Shown here: positions 9,702 through 18,302 of the stretch, one piece after another
Position numbering within the stretch: the first letter of the stretch is position 1
Layout of the letters: every line of letters begins with the position of its first letter
NCBI GenBank assembly: GCA_963794995.1
Contig: CAWCFV010000002.1
Coordinates: 992,001-1,056,000 of the forward strand
Reading direction: 5' to 3'
Source: CAWCFV01 sp963794995
GTDB taxonomy: Bacteria > Actinomycetota > Actinomycetes > JACCUZ01
Length of the DNA stretch: 64,000 bases
Notes under the pieces: generated by a model
Told to the model about the DNA's origin: nothing
What the model saw: the letters and a program-made list of their open reading frames with translations, nothing else
The model's database searches: none
Program-made: the position numbers and the translations under genes

Positions 9702-11063
9702 TCAGCGCCCGTCGAGCCGGAGGTCGGTGCCGCGCCGTCCGTGCAGCAGCTCGGCGCCGGCCTGCAGCGTCGGCTCCCAGTCGAAGACGACCGCCTCGTC
9801 GCCGGCCCCGATGACGACCTCGTCCCCCGCCTCGGCGCCCGCCGCGAGCAGTGCTTCCTCGACGCCGAGCCGGGCCAGCCGGTCGGCCAGGTAGCCGACG
9901 GCCTCGTCGTTGCTGAAGTCGGTCTGACGCACCCAGCGGACCGGCTTGGTCCCGGTGATCACGAACCGGTCGCCGTCGCGGACGACCGTCGAAGCCGGAG
10001 TCGTCGACGGCCGTGGGCCGCAGCACGATGCGGGTGGCCTCGAGCTCGGGCGCCTCGTCACGGGCCTGCTGCACCCGGGCCGCCATCGCGAACGACAGCT
10101 CGCGCAGCCCGGCGCGGGTCGCGGCGCTCACCGGCACGACCTGCAGCCCGCGCGCCTCGAGGTCCGCGGTGACCATCTCGGCCAGCTCGCTGGGCGTCCG
10201 GCACGTCGAGCTTGTTCAGCGCCACCAGCCGGGGGCGGTCCTCCAGGCCGCCGTACGCCGACAGCTCGGCCTCGATCGCGTCGAGGTCGCTGAGCGGGTC
10301 GCGACCGGGCTCGAGGGTCGCGCATGTCGATGACGTGCACGAGCACGCTGCACCGCTCGACGTGCCGCAGGAACTCCAGGCCCAGGCCCTTGCCCTGGCT
10401 GGCGCCGGGGATCAGGCCGGGCACGTCGGCGACGGTGTAGCGGACCTCGCCGGCCTGCACGACGCCGAGGTTGGGCACCAGCGTGGTGAACGGGTAGTCG
10501 GCGATCTTCGGCCGGGCTGCGCTCGAGAGGGCCGCGACGAGGCTGGACTTGCCGGCGCTGGGGAACCCGACCAGGGCCACGTCGGCGACCGTCTTGAGCT
10601 CGAGGACGACGTCGCCGCCCTCGCCCGGCTCGCCGAGCAGCGCGAATCCCGGTGCCTTGCGCCGGGCCGAGGCCAGCGCGGCGTTGCCGAGGCCGCCCCG
10701 GCCGCCCTGCGCCGCGAGGTAGCTGGCGCCGGCCCCGACCAGGTCGGCCAGCACCTCGCCGGAGGGCGACTTCACGACGGTGCCGTCCGGCACCAGCAGC
10801 ACCAGGTCCTGGCCGTCGGCGCCGCTGCGGTGCCCGCCCTGACCGGGCTTGCCGCTGGTGGCCTTGCGGTGCGGGGCGTGGTGGTAGTCGAGCAGCGTCG
10901 TGACGTTCGGGTCGACCACGAGCAGCACGTCGCCGCCGCGGCCGCCGTTGCCGCCGTCGGGACCGCCGAGCGGCTTGAACTTCTCGCGGTGGACCGAGCT
11001 GCAGCCGTGGCCGCCGTCGCCGGCGGCGACGTGCAGCACGACGCGGTCGACGAAGGTGGTCAC
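9702..11063 (-). CDS. obg: GTPase Obg/CgtA, three apparent frameshifts
   Basis: Essential ribosome-associated GTPase of the Obg family. The N-terminal glycine-rich Obg fold is complete (GGHGCSSVHREKFKPLGGPDGG), G1 is GFPSAGKSS, and G3 is DVPGLI. The frame breaks at about 10317-10323 (after HVIDM), 10197-10203 and 9990-9992; deleting one base at each gives the expected ATLEPGRDPLSDLDAIEAEL, NKLD (G4) with LDVPDASELAEMVTADLEA, and DDSGFTVVRDGDRFVI of the C-terminal OCT domain, total 452 residues. All three are +1 and the coding sense is otherwise intact. An essential gene with three breaks strongly suggests sequence error. GTG start at 11063; downstream of rpmA. Confidence 0.9.
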
Positions 11064-11099
11064 GGGTCCTGCTCTCTCACTGTGGGCCTTGACAGCAAT

Positions 11100-11127
11100 G
11101 GGGACCATGGCCGAGACCATGATCCCC
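11100..11127. repeat. inverted repeat between rpmA and obg
   Basis: Imperfect 11-bp inverted repeat (arms 11100-11110 and 11117-11127, one mismatch, 6-nt spacer) about 37 nt before the obg start and 36 nt after the rpmA stop. It may be a transcript-processing or attenuation hairpin that lowers obg relative to the ribosomal protein genes. There is no U-tract. Confidence 0.4.
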
Positions 11128-11162
11128 ACTGAGGTCGTGCTGTGCCGCGGGTGCGGCGGAGG

Positions 11163-11453
11163 TCAGTTGGCGTCGGCCGGGACCTTGGCGGCCGCGACGA
11201 CGTCGGCCGGGACGATGTTGACGACCCGGCGACCGCGGCGACTGCCGAACTCGACGGCACCGGCGACCAGCGCGAACAGCGTGTCGTCACCGCCGCGACC
11301 GACGTTCAGGCCGGGGTGGAAGTGGGTGCCGCGCTGGCGGACGATGATCTCGCCGGCGTTGACGACCTGGCCGCCGAAGCGCTTCACGCCGAGCCGCTGC
11401 GCGTTGGAGTCGCGCCCGTTGCGGGTGGACGACGCGCCCTTCTTGTGAGCCAT
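11163..11453 (-). CDS. rpmA: 50S ribosomal protein L27
   Basis: 96-residue bL27 of the large ribosomal subunit near the peptidyl transferase centre. The N-terminus MAHKKGASSTRNGRDSNAQR is diagnostic, followed by LGVKRFGGQVVNAGEIIVRQRGT and HPGLNVGRGGDDTLFA. It begins directly with the mature-type MAHKKG sequence, with no Firmicutes-like cleaved extension. The C-terminal tail (VVNIVPADVVAAAKVPADAN) is a little longer than the minimum. It lies 51 nt downstream of rplU, a normal rplU-rpmA-obg cluster. Confidence 0.98.
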   Translation of the reverse strand: MAHKKGASSTRNGRDSNAQRLGVKRFGGQVVNAGEIIVRQRGTHFHPGLNVGRGGDDTLFALVAGAVEFGSRRGRRVVNIVPADVVAAAKVPADAN

Positions 11454-11504
11454 CGATCTGCCTTTCGCGTGCTGCTGGGGTCTGGTCGGCCGGGAGCCGG
11501 ACTG

Positions 11505-11837
11505 CTACTTGCTCGAGCTCTTCGCGCCGGTCTCGATGCCGGTGACCTTGACCTGCGTGTGCCGCTGGCGGTGTCCCTGGCGCTTGCGGTAGCCGGTCTT
11601 GTTCTTGTACTTGAGGATGTCGATCTTGCGGCCCTTGGTGGCCGCGACGACCTCGACGGTGACGGTCACCTTCGCGAGGGCCGACTTGTCGCTGGTCACG
11701 GACTCACCGTCGACGAGGAGCAGCACGGGCAGCTCGACGGTCGCGCCCGGCTCGGCGTGCACCCGGTCGATCTCGAGGACGTCGCCGACGGCGACCTTCT
11801 CCTGGCGGCCACCGGCACGGACGATCGCGTACACCAT
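11505..11837 (-). CDS. rplU: 50S ribosomal protein L21
   Basis: 110-residue bL21, starting MVYAIVRAGGRQEKVAVGD with ATG at 11837. The signature KILKYKNKTGYRKRQGHRQ (here IDILKYKNKTGYRKRQGH) and the terminal QVKVTGI are present. First gene of the rplU-rpmA-(obg-proB) operon, with a good promoter at 11946-11975 and a roughly 100-nt leader. An AAGG-type site precedes the ATG. Confidence 0.98.
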   Translation of the reverse strand: MVYAIVRAGGRQEKVAVGDVLEIDRVHAEPGATVELPVLLLVDGESVTSDKSALAKVTVTVEVVAATKGRKIDILKYKNKTGYRKRQGHRQRHTQVKVTGIETGAKSSSK

Positions 11838-11877
11838 CGAGGACTCAGCCTTACTCTCTGCACTCGCGTCACGGGAA

Positions 11878-11975
11878 CCTCGCGCCCCGGACCGGGCGCA
11901 CGAGGAGGCCGGCGTCGTGGTGGACGCCGGGCGTGGGGACAGTCAAGGGTACGGAGGCGGGGACCGCCGGGTCAA
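11878..11975 (-). promoter_or_regulatory. rplU promoter and structured leader
   Basis: Minus strand: -35 TTGACC (11975-11970), 18-bp spacer, -10 TACCCT (11951-11946). The transcript would have a leader of about 100 nt before rplU. The leader contains a hairpin with a 6-bp GC core (arms 11882-11887 and 11894-11899) and outer CCTC/GAGG pairing. Ribosomal-protein operons are often autoregulated by such leaders, but I cannot match this to a named class. Confidence 0.5.
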
Positions 11976-12003
11976 ACCGGTCGCCCCGCCCCCGTGAGCG
12001 CCC

Positions 12004-14649
12004 CTAGAGCGTGGTGACCGGGCTGGTCGCCTTCCGGCGGCGCCGGCTCCGGCCGGCCGGAGCGGCCTCCCCGTCGCCGGCAGCCGGCTCGCCGGCGGCC
12101 GGATCGCTGCCGGCCGGCCCGCTGGTCACCGGGTCGGCGTCCGCCGCCTCGACCGGGTCCTCGACGGCCACCGGGTCGGCGTCGGCCGCCGACTTGCGGC
12201 CCCGACCACCCGAGCGGCCCCCGCCGCCGTCGCCTGCGCCCTTGCCGCTGCCGCCGGAGTCCTTGCCGCCGTCGCCGCGGCCACGGCCGCCCCGGGCGGC
12301 CTTGCGCTCGTCGCCGCCACCGGACTTCTTCTCCACCGGCTCGGTGTGGATGTGGTAGCCACGGCCGCTGCAGGCCTCGCAGGTCTCGGCGAAGACCTCG
12401 TGCAGGCCCTGCCCGACCCGCTTGCGGGTCATCTGCACCAGCCCGAGGGAGGTGACCTCGGCGACCTGGTGCTTGGTCCGGTCCCGCCCGAGGCACTCGA
12501 GCAGCCGGCGCAGCACCAGGTCTCGGTTGCTCTCGAGCACCATGTCGATGAAGTCGACCACGATGATGCCGCCGAGGTCGCGCAGCCGCAGCTGGCGCAC
12601 GAGCTCCTCGGCCGCCTCGATGTTGTTCTTGGTGACGGTCTCCTCGAGGTTGCCGCCGGCGCCGGTGAACTTCCCGGTGTTGACGTCGACGACGATCATC
12701 GCCTCGGTGCGGTCGATGATGAGGTAGCCGCCGCTGGGCAGCCAGACCTTGCGGTCCAGCGCCTTCGCGAGCTGCTCGTCGACGCGCTTCTCGGTGAACA
12801 CGTCCTGCTCGCCCGTCCAGCGCGACATCCGGTCCCGCAGGTCGGGTGCCACGTGACCCACGTAGGGCTCGAGCATGTCCCAGGCGTCGTCGCCGGCGAC
12901 CACGAGCGAGGAGAAGTCCTCGTTGAAGATGTCGCGGACCACCCGGATCGTCATGTCCGGCTCGCCGTAGAGCAGGGTCGGCGCCGCGGTCCCCTTCTGC
13001 GCCTTCTTCTCGATGTCGTCCCACTGCGCGGTGAGCCGGGCCACGTCGCGCGCGAGCTCTTCCTCGCTGGCGCCCTCCGCCGCGGTGCGGACGATCACCC
13101 CGGCACCCTCCGGGACGACCTTCTTCAGGATCGCCTTGAGCCGCGAGCGCTCGGTGTCCGGCAGCTTGCGGCTGATGCCGGTCATGGAGCCCCCGGGGAC
13201 CAGCACCAGGTAGCGGCCGGCCAGCGAGACCTGGCTGGTCAGGCGGGCACCCTTGTGACCGATCGGGTCCTTGGTGACCTGGACCAGCACCGGGTCGCCG
13301 GACTTCAGGGCGAGCTCGATCCGGCGCGGCTGGCCCTCCAGCCCGGCGGCGTCCCAGTTGACCTCGCCGGCGTACAGCACCGCGTTGCGGCCCTTGCCGA
13401 CGTCGACGAAGGCGGCCTCCATCGACGGGAGCACGTTCTGCACCCGGCCGAGGTAGACGTTGCCGACCAGGCCCGAGCTGCTCGCGCTGCTCACGTAGTG
13501 CTCGACGAGCACGTCGTCCTCGATCACGGCGATCTGGGTGCGCTCCCCGACCTGGCGCACGATCATCTGGCGCTCGACCGACTCGCGCCGGGCGAGGAAC
13601 TCGGCCTCGCTGATGACCGACGGGCGGCGGCGGCCGGCCTCGCGGCCCTCGCGGCGGCGCTGCTTCTTGGCCTCCAGCCGGGTCGAGCCCTTGACCGAGC
13701 GGACACCGTCGTCGTCGACGTCGCCGTCGCGGTTGCGGTCACGCGACCGGGTGCTCTTGCGGGGCTCACGGACCCGGGTGACGGTGTTCGGCGGGTCGTC
13801 GGTGGTCGTCCCGTTGCCCTCGATGCCCTCGTTGCCGTCGATGCCGTCGTTGCCCCGACGGCGGCGACGGCGTCGCCGCCGGCTGCCGGCCCCGTCGCCC
13901 TGCTCGCCGTCGTCGCCCTCGGCTGCCTCGGCGTCGTCGGCAGCCTCGGCATTGTCGGCGTCCGCCGACTCGTCTCCCTCGCCGGTGTCCGACTCGCCGC
14001 GGGACCGGCCGCGCCGGCCCCGGCCGCCGCGACGGCGACGGCGGGCCCCGCTGCCGTCACCCGTCTCGGCGCCTGCTCCGGCCTCGTCCGCGCCGGCCGC
14101 CTCGTCGGCCTCGTCGGCCTCGTCGGCCTCGTCCGCCCCGTCGGCCACGTCGGCGGTGGCGGCAGCCTTGGCGGCGGCGCGCCTGCGAGGCCGGGCCACG
14201 ACAGCGTCCGGAGCCTGGAACAGCAGGCCCGTGGCGACCGGGCCGGCCGCCTCCGCCGGGCCGTCGGCGGGCGCGTCGTCGGCAGCGGGGGCGGGGTCGA
14301 CGACGGATGTTGCGGCGGCCGCCTTCTTGGCGGTCCGCTTGCGGGGGGTCCTCGGGGCGGACGGGGGCTCGGCGCTGGGCGCGTCGACCCCGGCCGGGCC
14401 GCTGTCGGCCTCGGCGACGGCCTTCTTGGCCGCGCGCTTGCGGGTGGCCTTCTTCGCCGGGACCGGCGCCGCGCTCGGGGCGTCGGACGCCGCGTGCTCG
14501 CCCGCCTGGGGCGCGGCGGGCGGGCCGGCCGGCCGGCTGGCGGCGCGGCGTCGGCGCGGCGTGCCGGTGGCGGCCGTGCTGGTGGTGGTCGTGTCGTTCG
14601 TGGTGCCGGCGTCGGACTGGCCGCCGCCGGTGGGCTCGGTGTCGAGCAT
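12004..14649 (-). CDS. rne: ribonuclease E/G
   Basis: 881 residues. The endoribonuclease core lies at about 320-780 with the S1 domain near 360-430 (VGNVYLGRVQNVLPSMEAAFVD) and the catalytic DNase I-like region with IIVVDFIDM, the two metal-binding aspartates in IVVDVNTG and VVDFID. The Zn-link appears as CEACSGRGYH. As in Streptomyces and mycobacteria, the catalytic core is flanked by long disordered extensions: an Ala/Pro/Lys/acidic N-terminus (about 1-310, with Arg-rich patches) and a Gly/Arg/acidic C-terminus. A tandem ADEADEADEADEA tract comes from a 9-bp DNA repeat (14101-14136). Central mRNA decay and rRNA processing enzyme. Confidence 0.96.
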   Translation of the reverse strand: MLDTEPTGGGQSDAGTTNDTTTTSTAATGTPRRRRAASRPAGPPAAPQAGEHAASDAPSAAPVPAKKATRKRAAKKAVAEADSGPAGVDAPSAEPPSAPRTPRKRTAKKAAAATSVVDPAPAADDAPADGPAEAAGPVATGLLFQAPDAVVARPRRRAAAKAAATADVADGADEADEADEADEAAGADEAGAGAETGDGSGARRRRRGGRGRRGRSRGESDTGEGDESADADNAEAADDAEAAEGDDGEQGDGAGSRRRRRRRRRGNDGIDGNEGIEGNGTTTDDPPNTVTRVREPRKSTRSRDRNRDGDVDDDGVRSVKGSTRLEAKKQRRREGREAGRRRPSVISEAEFLARRESVERQMIVRQVGERTQIAVIEDDVLVEHYVSSASSSGLVGNVYLGRVQNVLPSMEAAFVDVGKGRNAVLYAGEVNWDAAGLEGQPRRIELALKSGDPVLVQVTKDPIGHKGARLTSQVSLAGRYLVLVPGGSMTGISRKLPDTERSRLKAILKKVVPEGAGVIVRTAAEGASEEELARDVARLTAQWDDIEKKAQKGTAAPTLLYGEPDMTIRVVRDIFNEDFSSLVVAGDDAWDMLEPYVGHVAPDLRDRMSRWTGEQDVFTEKRVDEQLAKALDRKVWLPSGGYLIIDRTEAMIVVDVNTGKFTGAGGNLEETVTKNNIEAAEELVRQLRLRDLGGIIVVDFIDMVLESNRDLVLRRLLECLGRDRTKHQVAEVTSLGLVQMTRKRVGQGLHEVFAETCEACSGRGYHIHTEPVEKKSGGGDERKAARGGRGRGDGGKDSGGSGKGAGDGGGGRSGGRGRKSAADADPVAVEDPVEAADADPVTSGPAGSDPAAGEPAAGDGEAAPAGRSRRRRKATSPVTTL
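14101..14136. repeat. 9-bp tandem repeat inside rne
   Basis: The unit CTCGTCGGC is repeated three times exactly plus one variant copy, encoding Asp-Glu-Ala triplets in the disordered N-terminus of RNase E. Copy number may vary between strains without frame change. Confidence 0.8.
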
Positions 14650-14831
14650 CCGGGTGGTCTCCCGTCGTGCGCCCGGGCGCCGGGGCTCGACCGGCCCGGA
14701 GGGACCGGTCCCGCTCCCCGCGCCGCGCGGGCGCTGGTCTCAGGTTCACCCGCCGGGCTGGCGGGCGTCCGTGCGAAGTCTGGTGGGCGCGTCTGGCACG
14801 TACCGCGGCCGACGGACGGCGCTGGGACGGT

Positions 14832-15617
14832 TCAGTCGCCGGCGGCGTCGCGGTCCGGTGCCAGTGGGTCGGACACCGAGCCGGCCGGGCCGTCGAGGGG
14901 GCCTTGCGCCAGCCGGGTGACCGCGGGGGTCACCGGCGGCGCCAGGGCACCGATCGACGAGAGTCCGGCGAGGACGTCGTCGGGTCGCACGGCCGGTGTG
15001 ACGTGGCGTACGACCAGTCGCAGTATCGCACACGGCTCGGGGTCGGCCGGCCCGACGCGCGGGTCAGCCTCGGCGGCCAGCGCGACCACCGGCTCGCGGG
15101 CGTCGAAGGTGCGCAGCCCGTTCTTGGTCATCCGCGACACCTCGGCCCGGTCCACCGCCAGGAACGCCGCCACGGCGGCCGCCGCGTCCGCGGGCGACAC
15201 CCCGGCCAGCCGGATCTCCCAGACCGAGGCCTCCAGGCGGTCGGCCAGCGACGCCGCCTTGGTGTTGGGCGGCGGCGGGGCCACCTCGACGACCTCCAGG
15301 ACGTCCAGGTCGTCGGGCAGCGAGGCGTCCAGGGCGGCCCGCAGCCGATGCGGGTCGCAGCGCTGCGCGAGGCCGATCTCGAGGTACTCCGCCTCGCTGG
15401 CGACCCCGGTGGGCGCCGCGCCGGCGTAGCTGACCTTCGGGTGCGGCGAGAAGCCCGCGGAGTAGGCCATCGGCACGGCGGCCCGGCGCAGTGCCCGCTC
15501 GAAGGCGCGCTGGAAGTCGCGGTGGCTGGTGAAGCGCAGCCGCCCGCGCTTGGTGTAGCGCAGCCGCAGGCGCTGCACCGTCGGGGGCGGCGGCGGACCC
15601 TCAGGCGTGCGCGCCAT
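14832..15617 (-). CDS. TIGR03936 / DUF2344 radical-SAM partner protein
   Basis: 261 residues of the DUF2344 family, which is almost always paired with a TIGR03960-type radical SAM protein upstream of rne. Diagnostic sequence: QRLRLRYTKRGRLRFTSHRDF at about 15-35, then RALRRAAVPMAYSAGFSPHPKVSYAGA and EAEYLEIGL. The C-terminal third is weaker. The family's biochemical role is not known to me; proximity to rne and the radical SAM suggests RNA or ribosome modification. The ATG start (15617) lies 17 bases inside the preceding gene, so translation is coupled. Confidence 0.88.
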   Translation of the reverse strand: MARTPEGPPPPPTVQRLRLRYTKRGRLRFTSHRDFQRAFERALRRAAVPMAYSAGFSPHPKVSYAGAAPTGVASEAEYLEIGLAQRCDPHRLRAALDASLPDDLDVLEVVEVAPPPPNTKAASLADRLEASVWEIRLAGVSPADAAAAVAAFLAVDRAEVSRMTKNGLRTFDAREPVVALAAEADPRVGPADPEPCAILRLVVRHVTPAVRPDDVLAGLSSIGALAPPVTPAVTRLAQGPLDGPAGSVSDPLAPDRDAAGD

Positions 15618-16308
15618 CGGACCCTCCCCCGGTCAGCGCGGCCCCGGCCAGGGTCACCGGCACCATCCCGGCGCCGCCGGGCCCGGTCCGGTACTCGTAG
15701 CGGACCAGCTCCAGCCGGCGCACCTCGAGCCGGCCCAGGTCCTCCCGGCGGCGGCTCTCGACGTGCCGGGCGAGCTCGGCTCCGCGCGCCACCGGGGCGG
15801 TCAGGTGCAGCAGCGAGATCCACCACTGGTCGCCCCGGTAGTCGGCCTCGAAGGCGGCCTCGCCCAGCGCCGCGGTCAGGGCCGGGCGCAGCGCGCGGGC
15901 CCCGTCGTCGAGCGGTCGGCAGGCCGCGACGACCCCGCCCGGGGTCAGGGCCAGGCCGGTGAGCGCGAAGCTGGCAGGGGGCGTGACCGCGCACGCCCGG
16001 CGGACCGCCTCGGCGTACCTCGCGGCGGCCGGGTCCTCGAGCCCGACGCCCGGCCGGTGCGCCTCGAGCGAGTACAGCGTGAGGTGCGCGGTCCCGGCCG
16101 ACCCCGTGGCCCACTGGTCGGGTCCGGCGAGCGCGAGCAGCCCTGCGGTGACCTGGTCCAGACGGGCGGCGAGGCCGGGCTGGGGTCGGGCCAGCACCGA
16201 CACGCCCCACCGGCGGGAGCCGGCCGCCGGTGGCCGGTCGAGCACGGCCGAGCCGCCGAGCAGCGCGGTTCGTCCCTGCTCGTGCAGGGAGTCCAGCGAG
16301 ACGCTCAC
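15601..16308 (-). CDS. 2H-phosphoesterase (LigT-like) family protein
   Basis: 235 residues from the GTG at 16308. Two His-x-Thr motifs are visible: AHLTLYSLE (about residue 71) and LLHLTAPV (about 170), each following a hydrophobic strand, as in 2H phosphoesterases (2'-5' RNA ligase superfamily). The total length fits the fold. It overlaps the radical SAM gene by four bases (GTGA) and the DUF2344 gene by 17, so the three are a tight unit. A cyclic-phosphate or RNA-end substrate is a reasonable inference. I am confident it is a gene, less sure of the enzyme activity. Confidence 0.6.
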   Translation of the reverse strand: MSVSLDSLHEQGRTALLGGSAVLDRPPAAGSRRWGVSVLARPQPGLAARLDQVTAGLLALAGPDQWATGSAGTAHLTLYSLEAHRPGVGLEDPAAARYAEAVRRACAVTPPASFALTGLALTPGGVVAACRPLDDGARALRPALTAALGEAAFEADYRGDQWWISLLHLTAPVARGAELARHVESRRREDLGRLEVRRLELVRYEYRTGPGGAGMVPVTLAGAALTGGGSDGAHA

Positions 16309-18269
16309 GCGGGCGGGCTCCCGGCGAGGACGTCCCCGCGGGCGGAGTTGAGCACGGTGACCGGCAGCAGCGTGCGGCCGGTCGGGCCCTGCTGGATCTC
16401 GGTGCCCATCTGCGGGCAGACGCCGCAGTCGAAGCAGGGTGTCCAGCGGCAGTCGTCGACCTCGGTGCCGGTCAGCGCGTCCTGCCAGTCCTCCCAGAGC
16501 CAGTCGCGGTCCAGCCCCGAGTCGAGGTGGTCCCAGGGCAGCACCTCGGCGTACTCGCGTTCGCGCACGGTGTACCAGTCGACGTCCACCGGCTCGTCGG
16601 CCAGCGCGGTCTCGGCGCACGACATCCACCGGTCGAACGAGAAGTGCTCGCTCCACCCGTCGAAGCGGCCGCCGTCCTCGTAGACCGCCTCGATCACCTT
16701 GCCCACGCGCCGGTCGCCCCGCGAGAGCAGTCCCTCGACGATGCCGGGCTTCCCGTCGTGGTAGCGGACGCCGATCGCCTTGGCGAAGGACTTGTCCGAC
16801 CGCACCGCCTGGCGCAGCTTGGCCAGCCGCGAGTCGGTCTCGTCGTGCCCGAGCTGTGCCACCCACTGGAAGGGCGTGTGCGGCTTCGGCACGAAGCCGC
16901 CGATCGAGACCGTGCAGCGGATGTCGTTGCGGCCGGTCACCTGCCGGCCGGTCGCGATGACCCGCTTCGCGAGGTCGGCGATCTGCAGCACGTCCTCGTC
17001 GGTCTCGGTCGGGAGCCCGCACATGAAGTAGAGCTTCACCTGCCGCCACCCCGCCGAGTAGGCGGCGGTGACGGTGCGGATCAGGTCGTCCTCGGTGACC
17101 ATCTTGTTGATCACCTTGCGGATCCGCTCGCTGCCGCCCTCGGGGGCGAAGGTCAGCCCGGTGCGGCGGCCGTTGCGGGTCAGCTCGTTGGCCAGGTCGA
17201 TGTTGAACGCGTCGACCCGCGTCGACGGCAACGACAGCGACGTCTGAGTGCCCTCGTAGCGGTCGGCCAGGCCCTTGGTCATCGGGGCGATCTCGCTGTG
17301 GTCGGCCGAGGACAGGGACAGCAGCCCGACCTCCTCGAAGCCGGTGGCCGCCAGGGCCTTCTCGACCATCTCCCCCACGCCCTCGATCGAGCGCTCCCGC
17401 ACCGGCCGGGTGATCATGCCGGCCTGGCAGAACCGGCAGCCCCGGGTGCAGCCGCGGAAGATCTCCACCGAGGCCCGCTCGTGCACCGACTCGGCCAGCG
17501 GCACCAGCGGCGCCTTGGGGTACGGCCACTCGTCGAGGTCCATGACGGTGTGCTTCGCCACCCGCCACGGCACCCCGGGACGGTTCGGGGCGACCCGCTT
17601 GATCCGGCCGTCGGGCAGGTACTCGACGTCGTAGAAGGCCGGCACGTACACGCCGCCGGTCCGCGCCAGCCGCAGCAGCAGCTCGTCGCGGCCGCCGGGC
17701 CGGTCCTCGGCCTTCCAGCGACGGACGACCTCGCTGATCTCGAGGACGGCCTGCTCGCCGTCGCCCAGCACCGCGGCGTCGACGAAGTCGGCGACCGGCT
17801 CGGGGTTGAACGCCGAGTGCCCTCCGGCCACCACCACCGGGTGGTCCTCGGTCCGGTCCCGCGCGTGGCGCGGCACGCCGGCCAGGTCGAGGGTCTGCAG
17901 CAGGTTGGTGTAGCCCAGCTCGGTCGCGAAGGAGACACCGAGCAGGTCGAAGGCGCCGACCGGGCGGTGGGCGTCGACGGTGAACGCGGGGACGCCGTGC
18001 TCCCGCATGACCTTCTCCATGTCCGGCCACACCGCGTAGGTGCGCTCGGCGAGGATGCCCTCCCGCTCGTTGAGCACCTCGTACAGGATCATCACGCCCT
18101 GGTTGGGGACGCCGACCTCGTAGGCGTCGGGGTACATCAGGGCCCACCGCACGTCGCACGCGTCCCAGTCCTTGACGGTGGAGTTGAGCTCGCCCCCGAC
18201 GTACTGGATCGGCTTGCTCACGCCGGGGAGCAGCGGTTCCAGGCGGGGGAAGAGCGACGCGACGGGCAT
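16305..18269 (-). CDS. TIGR03960-type B12-binding radical SAM protein
   Basis: 654 residues from the ATG at 18269. The radical SAM cluster motif CxxxCxxC is FRGCTRGCRFCQAG (about 290-300). Upstream (about 50-230) is a B12-binding-like Rossmann region (RWALMYPDAYEVGVPNQGVMILYEVLNER). The SAM-binding and barrel features GVGEMVEKALAATGFEEVGLLSLSSADHS and LTFAPEGGSERIRKVINKM follow. A C-terminal Cys-rich tail (PCFDCGVCPQMGT) could hold a second cluster. Partner of DUF2344. TACCCT ends 6 nt before the ATG, so the start is probably leaderless and this ATG is preferred over the in-frame GTG at 18287. Confidence 0.9.
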   Translation of the reverse strand: MPVASLFPRLEPLLPGVSKPIQYVGGELNSTVKDWDACDVRWALMYPDAYEVGVPNQGVMILYEVLNEREGILAERTYAVWPDMEKVMREHGVPAFTVDAHRPVGAFDLLGVSFATELGYTNLLQTLDLAGVPRHARDRTEDHPVVVAGGHSAFNPEPVADFVDAAVLGDGEQAVLEISEVVRRWKAEDRPGGRDELLLRLARTGGVYVPAFYDVEYLPDGRIKRVAPNRPGVPWRVAKHTVMDLDEWPYPKAPLVPLAESVHERASVEIFRGCTRGCRFCQAGMITRPVRERSIEGVGEMVEKALAATGFEEVGLLSLSSADHSEIAPMTKGLADRYEGTQTSLSLPSTRVDAFNIDLANELTRNGRRTGLTFAPEGGSERIRKVINKMVTEDDLIRTVTAAYSAGWRQVKLYFMCGLPTETDEDVLQIADLAKRVIATGRQVTGRNDIRCTVSIGGFVPKPHTPFQWVAQLGHDETDSRLAKLRQAVRSDKSFAKAIGVRYHDGKPGIVEGLLSRGDRRVGKVIEAVYEDGGRFDGWSEHFSFDRWMSCAETALADEPVDVDWYTVREREYAEVLPWDHLDSGLDRDWLWEDWQDALTGTEVDDCRWTPCFDCGVCPQMGTEIQQGPTGRTLLPVTVLNSARGDVLAGSPPA

Positions 18270-18281
18270 CCGTCCAGGGTA
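18270..18281 (-). promoter_or_regulatory. -10 box of the radical SAM gene, leaderless start
   Basis: TACCCT at 18281-18276, 6-nt spacer, ATG at 18269. It separates the radical SAM unit from the rod operon upstream. Confidence 0.5.
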
Positions 18282-18302
18282 GGTCACCCCACGCCGGGCC
18301 CC

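Noticed and set aside
12346..15429. A very long plus-strand frame opposite rne
   Set aside because: Low-complexity and without a ribosome site; rne on the minus strand has full domain structure. It is a GC-driven artefact.
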